The notes beneath the pieces are model-generated. The model made no database searches. It had not been told where the DNA came from and saw only the letters and a list, made by a program, of their open reading frames with translations. The translations under genes and the position numbers were made by a program. This document shows positions 47,701 through 57,600 of a stretch of DNA of 64,000 bases, piece after piece; the stretch's first letter is position 1, and each line of letters opens with the position of its first letter. Source of the stretch: Klebsormidium nitens (lineage: Eukaryota; Streptophyta; Klebsormidiophyceae; Klebsormidiales; Klebsormidiaceae); NCBI GenBank assembly GCA_000708835.1, contig DF236960.1, positions 90,982 to 154,981 of the forward strand, written 5' to 3'.

Positions 47701-48960
47701 CGGTTCCAATGCATTTTTTAACGGATATCGTGCCCGGCCAATATTAGCCCATCATGATTCAGTCAAGTAACGAAGAGTGTCCAGACTCAAGGGACTTCCG
47801 AATCAGCTGGTCCGTTTTGACTTTAAGCGAGAAGTGGAGAATACTGTGGTTCCCGTGGTAGCTTGAATAGCGAACATTCGGTGGTGTCCGATGGCAATGA
47901 GGAAACAGACCGTTCGGTGATTGTACCCGATAGTTCATCCGGGATGTCTGGAACCTATGCCGGCTGTCCGTTTGAGTTGTGAGTTTGATGCGCGTCATGC
48001 TCTTCTCAATCTCTGTGCAAGTACATCTCAAAGCCAATCTGCCGATAACGGAAGCACGCATCTGAACCGTGTTCTGCTGATCGATTGCGGCAAGTACTTC
48101 AGATCCGATACATATTGAAGTATGTGCACGTGATCTTGGGTATCGGGGAATCGTTCCGTAGTGGAACAATCCATCTGTGCCTCTTGTGCTCTTGTCTCGC
48201 GTCTTAAACACATTTGCGCCCTTATAAGCAAGCAACCAGTCACTTCACCCCTTCATTCGTCACCCGAGCGCACGTCATACGAGCGCATGGACAGTAGAAC
48301 CCTTTTTTCCCTGGTTCCTGATTCAATTTCATTGTTTGGGACTTTTGGATGCAATTTAAACTACGTAAACGTTGGACTCATCTATCAATGTAGCCAGATA
48401 GCAGTACTGTGCCGGCAAGAGGGTTAAAACCTGGTGTACTGGCCTTGTGTTTCGCATAGCTCCTGGGCTCTCTTCTCACCGCATGCTGGTACGTGAGGCC
48501 CTCAGTGAATTGCGGGCTGCAGCTACGCTTGCAGTGATGTCTGGGTCTATGGTCAGTCCGGCCCGGCCGCGATCGATCTAGCGCGCCACGGCGCGCGCGC
48601 GTGCGTGTCGGCGACCCGGCAATGTTCTTGCGGCGCGCCGGCGCGCGCGCATGTTCCTGTGGCCGCCGCCACCCTGTAGCTCGCGAACGTCTACAGACGG
48701 ATTTGAAAACCTCTGTCCAGATTTGACCGTTAGATGCAGATATACTAAGGGAGCGGTTGGGTGGGAGAGTTTAGTCCGGAGTCGGGTGTTCATCGTGCAT
48801 AATTCAAGAGCGGTGGTCTTTTCGTGGGTGTGGCTTTTGGTGCAAAACGAAAAAGTTGGAAGTCTCCACTAGCGCTCTGATTGGATCATGATCAGGGCGC
48901 GTGCGGAGAAATCATCGTCGGGGATCTTCAAGCTTGTCTAAGCTATGCTCAGAAGTCTGC
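44744..48960. other. Gene desert, no gene recognised
   Basis: No known protein is visible. A degraded ggtaaggac module with gccgccacctttg lies at 45491-45537. A tRNA-like A-box/B-box pair lies at 46301-46342 (-) but no tRNA folds. GC-rich alternating gcgcgcgc runs occur near 45950 and 48560-48660. Confidence 0.5.
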
Positions 48961-50110
48961 GGCAAGGACGGCGCCTTGGCGAACCTCCTCGGCTCGTGGA
49001 GTGAATTTCGAAGATCTTGTGCGGACGCCGTACTGACTTGTCAGTAGGGAGCTAGGCTGCAGATTTATGGTTCATCAACACCATCTTAGCAATCAAAGGC
49101 AAAACACGGCTTGAAAACCACGGTTTTCCAAAGGAAGGTTCCAACTGGGACGTCTTTTGACAACTTCGGGTGCTCCTCGACGGTGCTAATGACCCCGCCC
49201 TCAGCTTGCTGGCCTGTTGAGACGCTTGTGAAATTTTTCAGGTAAGTGACCATCTTGGATACTCATATATCAGCAAGCCGTCTATCGTTCTTCCAGGAGC
49301 GGAAGTTGTCTTCCTTGACTCTGGACTGTCTCAAGCATGCACACTTGAAAGTACTCTGGCTCGTATTCGCTGAGGCTGAGCTGCTTTTCGAGTCGGTCGA
49401 GAGCGCCTCCGTTGTGCATCATTTGCACGGTCGACATTTGGCAGCGTATAAGTAATTATAGAACCTTCAAAGTTTTGCCAGTTTGCATCAAGCAACAGAA
49501 GAGCGACTGTTGGTAGGGCATCCAAGTGGTGCGTTTTTAAATGCTTTCCTCGGGTCCGCCTGACTATTTTCCAGACGCAGAGACTCTTTCATGGCTCGAG
49601 TGACCCTTTTGGGCCCAAGAGATCATCTGGTTTCACCTGAACCTTCACGTCACTTCTCAAAGACGCGATCGAACTACGCTTCGCTGTCATTTTGCTCACG
49701 TGCGGGCCAGGACGCTATACTGCCATCGCTGAGCTTTCCGGGCCAGCGAAAACGGGGAAAGAGCATCGGAAGCCATCAACACTGCCCAGTCTTGACTGTG
49801 CTTACCCAATCGAACCTGTTGGCCTGTTACTATTGATCAAATCCTTTACCGACTTGAGCATTCCAAGCTTCTTTGTACAACTGTACTTCCACTCTGTTCG
49901 GCTGCGTTTCGTCTCTTTGAGTTGCCACGTGGCACATCCCGATTGGTGCCAACTCACGAAGTCGAGATCCTTTCCTTTGAGAATCTTCAGGTCCCGTTCA
50001 AACGTTTGGAAACCCGTGTTTCAAAGCCGAAGCCAAATGTCAGGTTTCCAAAACGGGCTTCTGAGCCCGCTCGCATCGTAGTACTCCTAATTCGATGCAC
50101 TCAGGGGATC
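48961..50110 (+). repeat. Partial copy III of the large duplication
   Basis: It begins with ggcaaggacggcgcctt at 48961 and gcggacgccg at 49021. It continues with gggccaggacgctata at 49704, the catcggaagccatcaacac block near 49767 (partner near 40371) and gttgccacgtggca at 49921 (partner 42730). Only one ~310-bp unit is recognisable, so the array is reduced here. Confidence 0.7.
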
Positions 50111-51400
50111 AGGATTTTGAGCACGCATTAAGTGTGTTATCTGGAGCAACCGGTAGCAAATTAGCGCATGATGAGTCATAGAAAGGGTCCCTTGGTATTC
50201 AAGCTAGCTTCCTTGAATGCGACTCGGAGCCTGGTCGCGAATCCGGATGGGCTCTCCCAATGCATACCTCATGCCCCCCAGTGGGCCATGTGAGAAGCTC
50301 CGATATACCCCTATGCAATTGATTCGTCTCCAAAACCTTCGCGCAATAGCACTAATCCAAAAGCTGGGAGACGGTCTCGCGCGGCGATGAAAGAAGCGCG
50401 GGCGGTGAGGATCATATAGCTTGTTTTTGGCGGATCGACGCATGGTGACCGCCACTGAGGCCTCATTTGTCACATACCCGATGCTCGAACCCTCAAACCG
50501 TTCAACAGTAATTTTGACGGTCTCAGTACGTGGACCGTCGACTTTCGTCCTTATGATAGTTAACCGAGTTGCAGTGCGGTTTTCGGCCTCTGCGATGCTG
50601 GGCGGGGCATGATCATTGCTTGGGCACCGTCCTGTCAGTCTCGGCATGACTATATATGAAGTAATGCGCGGCCTTGTGCAAGACTCGGTATCTCTTTTGG
50701 CGGGCGCCGGCCAGCCGTTTGAGTGTTTCGTCAACCATCGAATGCATGTAACTGAGCTCATGTGGATATCCGCGCCTCGAAATCTGCTTGTCCTATTCCT
50801 TGACCGTCCAGCCTGCTAGTGTTGGGCGTCCGAGTGGTTTGTAAGACCAAGCTAATCCAATCGTTGGGCATACTTGCAGCCAGGCCGGGCGAGCATCATG
50901 TACGTATACGGTCTTTCGTAATAGGAAAATCAAGCCGCCTGACAATTTTCTGAGGCCAGCATGCCATGATGCTTCTCCCTGAGGTTCCTTTTTGAAACGC
51001 CACACCGATCGTCCGGACCAAACCGCTTTAAGTGCCACGTACGCCTTATTCGCGTGGAACCCCAAACCTTAGCAAGGTAAGTGACCTTAATCAGGGCTGA
51101 TCTTGACTGACCAACTGAAGCCTGGTTGTCAGATCGAGGGCTCAGCTTGAATATCCTCACGGAGACCTGGTGCTATTCTGAGAGACGAACGAGATAGGGG
51201 CACTTATAATCATTGCGCCTGTTTCACACTCAGTGACAACATCCGACATTGACTCCTATGTGGGCTCTAAGTTTGATCTCCTCATTATTGTCCTCCCTCC
51301 TTTCCTAACCCTTCTTCTGAATCCACAATGGAAGTCATGATCACTCTCGGTACGTTCCCCTGCCAAGCTCCAACACTTTACTTGATGGGACGTCACAGAT
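50111..51400. other. 3' flank of the TraB gene, no gene recognised
   Basis: Short overlapping frames only. The longest, on the minus strand at about 50204-50761, has no family motif. No element could be named. Confidence 0.5.
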
Positions 51401-51404
51401 ACTC

Positions 51405-51640
51405 TAGCTGCTGTTTCCAACGAAGCTCCAACGAAGCGGCCTCCAAGAACTCTCCAAACTGCGCCCACTACACTGACGTAAAGACCGTTAGGCCCAGTAT
51501 CACTAGTTCGGGCGCTGTGTAAGTCAAAGATAATCTAGAGACGGTTTCCTACGGAGCTCCATCGAAGCGGCCTCCAAGTACTCCCCGAACTGCGCCCACT
51601 TGGCGGTAAAAGCTGCCAGACCCAAGGTTAGCAGTCCGTG
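51405..51640 (-). repeat. Downstream copy of the end of the last TraB exon
   Basis: The used sequence near 51540-51640 (end of the TraB frame) is echoed at ~51410-51525. Shared strings include gcggcctccaag, actgcgcccact and aggcccagt/agacccaag, at an offset of about 130 bp. The outer copy lies 3' of the stop and is not translated. Same rule as in the other two genes: copies extend outward from the exon. Confidence 0.85.
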
Positions 51641-54600
51641 CGCTGTAAACCCGCCGGTTATCAGCTCTGCAGTGGTGACCGGCCAGTTGAACCAGGCAAA
51701 GGCACCGGCTCCAGCCGCCGCGGCGAATAGGAACCCGCGAAGCATATCCGGGTCAAATAGACCCGGAACTTCTGAATCTTCCCACGCAATCTGCAATTGA
51801 AAAGAGCGGTTGGGTGTCAGGCTTTTTGACCTAAGTTGTCTTAGGTGAGGTTCTTCGACGTTCGAATCTCTGCGTGGATCGTATCGCAAGGAGCTTCGTT
51901 GAAAAATGATTAAGGGAAAAAAAGTGATCGGGAGTCTGGCTGCTAATTCTGATTGACTAAGGTGAGGTTCTCTGACGTTCATATTCTGCACGACCTGCCG
52001 CAAGGTGCGTCTTCAACAGATTTTGAAGCGGGAAGGGTGAGTCGTCACCCTGGCAGAGCACTCTTGGGGCAGACAGCGAGAAAAACTCTTGCTTCTTTTT
52101 GCCCCTACGTCTTCTGAAGTGTGAAACGGTGATTAAGCAGGCGTAAGTCGTCAACTGCTTTGAATCACGTTCATCTACCTAAGATTCAGCAAACTTGTCC
52201 ACTGGCTGTCTGGAAGACGTACACCTAGATTTGGTCACTTGGGTCGGCAAACGGGACTTGAATTCGTTTTGCAAGGGATCCCTCCTGGCATCTAAATCAA
52301 ACCAGTCCGAAGCAGACGCAAAGCCCAGATCCGTGCAAAGCGGAAGTTCCTCCATGTTCAGCTTGATTCCAGAAACCGAAGATTTGTGTGGCAGATCCCG
52401 ATAACTCACAACCGCTGTGGAACTTTGATGCAGCTTTATATATCAAAAGCCAGTTTTCTGAGTTCATCTTCCGCTCGCGTCGACCGGGTTTTCTCATAAG
52501 CTACATACTATTTTACTCCCCGGTGATCATTCCGAATGGAATTTCCTGAAAATAATTTCCAACAATCCGACCACAGCTGGTGAATTATTTATGGTGATTC
52601 CGAACAGAATCCGAACACCTTATGTTTACACTAGGAGAAGGGTTTTGAGGCTGATTTTAGCCGTTTCTCGGCTTTCAACTTCCGTTTAAATTTATTTAAC
52701 CTTTCCGAATTTGCACTTTCCGAATGCAAAACCCAAATTTCTGAGTTTCCGAACAGGTAATTGTTTATTTATTCGGAATCATCACCGGGGAGTACGGTAT
52801 TGTTTCGTTGAGAGCTCCCACCTGCCGGTCGACTTCGTGTACGATCAGTTCCCGTTCTTTCCGCTCCTTGTCCAGCCGCGTCTCGTTCTCAATATCAAGG
52901 TTTTCCCAAACCCCATCGAAAGGGTTACAGTGACCCGCGGTGTATTGCACGAACCGGGTAGTAATGCCCGGCACGTGCGCCGCCCCCACCACTGCGACGA
53001 CCTTCTTGCGCCGGCGTTTCGCCAGAGCCGCAAGCTTCTGCAAACGAGCGGATCAGAAATTCAGTAAACATCGTGTGAGTTAAGAGCCACAGAAGGTTTT
53101 GGCCCCGACCCATGGATGTTTTTGGGCTGCTTATGGACTGGTTATGGGCTGGTTAACGAGCGGATCAGAAATTTAGTAAACATTGTGTGAGTTAAGAGCC
53201 ACAGAAGGTTTTGGCTCCAACCCATGGATATTTTTGGGCTGATTATGGGCTGATTATGGGCTGGTTAACGGTGATTTAGTGTCCAATTACCAGACTTGGG
53301 CGGTAACCAGCCCTGGAACAAGGTTAAGCCCGGGTATCTGTCCAATAACCTGGGACTCAAGTCTGCTAACCAGCCTGGTTAGCAACCAAAACTTCTTGTG
53401 AGCTGTGTGACTAAGATAGGGCTCGGGGGAGGCTGGGGTTAGCCCCTTGGTTTGGGTGGGTTAGGGTGCGGAGCGCCTAATGAATTGAACTAGGACCATT
53501 AGCTACTTTGCTTGAAACCCTTGAATTTCCAGTTTCAAAGCTCTTATGGCACACACTAAGTACCAGCATTTGAGAAAAACCAGGCTTCGTCTGTAACAAT
53601 GACGTGCGGAGTTTCTCCTCACTTTCGGGTCCGCTCACCACCGCTTTCGGACCCAGAAGCGAGCGGAGAGTGCTTTGAAGGTGGAATCGCAAATCGAACC
53701 CAATTCAAACAAATTCAGGACTCATTCTTTAGCTCATTCATAGTAGGAGGCAATCAGGTGATCGGACAGTTATTTGTCGAGAGCCGCCAAAGCCCTTGCA
53801 GAAATACAATGCTTTTTGTCCGGCCCCTTAACCTCGCAACCAAGATGTTGTTTTCGACGGAGTATTCGATAGTTCCCACAAAGGCGGGGAGCAAGGTATG
53901 TCGTCGATTTCCCTAGAATTTGCACCTAATGAATTGCAGAGTGGCCTTGGTTAAGGTGCCCCGAATTTGAGTTTAGTGAGGAGCGACTCACGAGCCCCAT
54001 GAGGCGGTCCCGCTCGTGGAGGAGAGCAGAGTAGACATTCGGGCCTTCCGTCTCGTCAAACGCCGGGCATAGCTCGCCTTTGACACATTCAAGCCGGGTC
54101 GCTTCCAAGGCCTTGTTCTTCAGGGATTGGAAGACCGCGACATCGTCCAAAGGGGCCGGCTTGCCTGCGGACACCGGAAAAATAAACTATTAACTAACTT
54201 TGAGTTGTGGTTGGTTAAGTGCCCTTCTACCAAGCGAACCTAGGTTTATATCCAGTTCGTTGCCCTTCAACCATTCTTGATTAAGGGCGAAAGCTTCCTG
54301 TGCTAGAGTTGAGGGAAACTCAAGTGAGTCAAGTCTAGGTTGGAAACTTCAAGCGGGGCGTAAAGGGCCTCAACATCCGTCAAGCATATAGCTTCCAGAT
54401 GCGGTTCGTTGGATTGCGATTGTTTGAGTGAAAGACCAGCACCAGCTGCCTCTACGAAGACCTCGTAATCCTTTCAGAGGTGAAATCTGAAATTGAGGCT
54501 TTCCTCAGTTCAACGGAAACCGAAACCGCTCCGACTGATTCGACAATTATTGGACTCAAAGAGCTGGCCCATCAGGCGACGTCGATCGTTGCGCGGGGGC

Positions 54601-57600
54601 GCGCGCCCGGCAACTCCCAGGGTTACATCTTGTCCACTCTCTGTGTGCCCATGAACATATGACCAGCTTCCAACCAGCCCTTAACCGACCATGGGTAAGG
54701 CCCAAAACCCCGTGTTCAAGCCCTCAAGCCTTTGATCGCTTACCGCTCAGGAATGCCGCTACGATCCGTCCGAATGCTGCCGCCTCCCTTTGCGCGTCCC
54801 CATCGGACTTTTCAAACGGGTTCTTGATCAGTAGTTGTAGCATGAGGGCCGTCGATTGCGGGATCTGAGCAGACGCACAAACAGGGTTAAGAATAAACCT
54901 CGACCTCAGTGTTGGATCGAAACCGGGTTGGAGGTACACAAATGGGAATCGGGAGAAAGCACTAACTAAACTAACTCTAGATACAAACTAACGCGCTCCG
55001 CACCTGTAACCACCTAAACCCCCAAACTAACCCCACTCGTCCGCCGGGTCTGAACTATCTCAACCTGTCCGAAATCGATACTACGTTCAGACGTGCGGTG
55101 TGAAGAATGTCATGCACCGGGCAATTGACGCTTTGAAGGAAATCTAAACAGCCCAGTGATAGTAAGGAACGTGAAGGTACGTGCATGTGATCCTCTTCCG
55201 TAAATCGGCTTCTAGTTCTGGCTGCCACGTGGAAGACTCTGAACCGTGGAGATACTAGAGCCACCGGAAGCACTGAAAACTTCTGATCTTGAACATCTTC
55301 GGACACGACTGTCCTTTGACCAGCTTTTCTATGGTAGATCTTAAACCAAGATTGAAAAACCTTGGTTTAAGATGACCCTGCAAAGTTGTTTTCGGTGCGG
55401 AGCTACGAACACCGACATACCACAAAGCAATGAACAGTCACAGTAACGCTTCGATCACAAAGCGCCATCCCGTACTGCCTTTAGGGACATATGAACCACA
55501 TAAAGACTGTTTAGTGGCCAGACAAAAAATCAGTACTCACTCTTACGATACCACTGAGCGTGGTTTTTGCTCGTTCGTGGATTCGGGCATGATCGAGTTC
55601 TTCCAAAAGGGAAGTAATTGTAGCGATGCTCCTGCGCTCAACAAAGAAGTAACATTTCTTTCGATCCTGCGGGCGTCATACTTATGGAGTTTTGAAAGGT
55701 GCTCCGGCATGGTTTTTCTTTTGGTGCATCCAGACAATTGGTGCGAGCGGTTAGTAAACCGAGTTTAAAATGCAGGTTCTTCTACTCTCTGCTTGAACCA
55801 GAATCAAGAATGTTTCCTTTCATTGACGTGTCGTGCAACTCCATTTCCCGACTCGCTCAGACAATGTTTCCAAGAAAAGGCTCAGAGTGAATACGAGGCG
55901 CCACATTGGATCCCAAGAAGACGGATAGTGGAAGTCGAGCTCTAACCAACTCCGAGTTCCGTAAGTTTCTGATCTGCTTTTGCATCTTGCCCAGTATCTT
56001 AATACCCTCCGGTTTTCAGCAGATCGTGAACCGTCAACGGGCTTCAATTTGGCAAAGGAGGCACCACTCCAATCCGGAGATGCGCTTCTTTGAAATCAGC
56101 GAGCGCTAAAACAGGAAGCCCCTGAAGCCTACGCCCTTAAGACTTCGGATCGTTGAAACCCGGCCCAAATTGATTGCACTTACTGGTCGATAGGCTCAAT
56201 GCGGGCGCCAATTTGCCTGGCTGCTTCAATGGCAGAACGGGCATCGCAGCCGTATGGAATCCCCAACGCCTGCAGTTGAAAGCAGTAAAAGGCTGAGTAT
56301 AAATGAGGTTCCCGCGTTGGTTCAATTTGTCACTCCGGATCTCACAAGAGGTGGACAGAGAATGTAGCAGGGCTGTTTGTAACCCGTACACACGAATGTT
56401 TGGCCCTTAACCAAGGATGCTTATGAGCTGGTCAGGAAGTGGTTGAGCGTCCAAGCGAACTTGCGCGGTAACCTGCCTCGAAACAAGGTTAACCGCCGGT
56501 TACTCGTCGAAAAACCTGAGATCCTGGTTCCAACTTTCTACGCTTCCCTTTCTAACCAAGGCCGGCAGGCTGCTTGCAAAGAGCTGTTGCTGGACTCTGT
56601 CTGGGTGACGCGCACCTTAAATTGTTGTGCCTTGATACACCTTGTGCGGAAAGATGTATCAATAACAATCCCCGAGAGTTATTGTATGAGCAGGCCGCTG
56701 GGTTTGCTGGGATCTTGGGCGTCCCTGGCATTGGATAACCATGCCCTCCATGCGCGTGAAGTTGACCCGGCACATTCTTGACCTTACAAATCTTATGAAG
56801 CTATAAGCCCTGGTTGAATCCTGTGAGTCGCCTAGGGAGTGGTTGACAAGTAGCACAGGAGGTTTTGGCCCCTACTGATGCGTGACTATGGGCTGGTTAT
56901 GAGCTGGTTAATAGTAGTTGACTGTCCAATGGCCAGACTTGAGCGGTAGTAAGTAGCCCTGGAACAAGCTTAAACCCTGGTTATCTATCTAATAACCTGA
57001 GACTCAAGTCTGCTAACCAGCCTGGTTAGCTACCGAAACTGCCTGTGCAGGTTTAAGTTAACCCACCTGAGACTCAATGTGGGGTTGATATGCAGACCAG
57101 AGCTTCTCAAAGTGCCCCGCGTACGACCTCTGTACAACGCTCAACGCCTGCATTGGGAGAATCAGAGTTAATGTCTGCACGATTGTGTAGCGACGTACTG
57201 AGACCGCTCGCCCAACATTTAGTATGGCCGTCAAGAAAGGATAGATATGCGAAGGCACGGAGTTCTTGGAGGAGTCAAAATCAGGCATCTTAGAGACAAG
57301 TGCAAGAAGCTTCGTGCTTCTGTCATCTTTGACAGGGGTCTCAATGGCAACTGGTCTAACCATATTGCTCCTTACTCTACTGATGTGCCGGAATTGTGAG
57401 ATACTTACCTCCCAGGTTGTGTGTAATGAAACTTCCCCTGCTGCTGCCATCAGATCGCACTCCATGAGCTTGAGTCCCTCCGGGTCCAGCTGTCAAAAGT
57501 CATGGAGAAGGTGTGTCAGCGGTTGTGAAGATAGTACCAGTGCTAACTACAGGCTTCCCTCCAAGTTGATCAGACTTGAAGGTGTTGACTATTTCATAGA

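Noticed and set aside
50204-50761. 185-codon minus-strand frame 3' of the TraB gene
   Set aside because: No family motif, no plausible splice partners; probably a chance open frame.
52179-52409. Additional TraB exon in intron 6
   Set aside because: The 76-codon minus-strand frame has no TraB similarity and no clear splice sites in phase.
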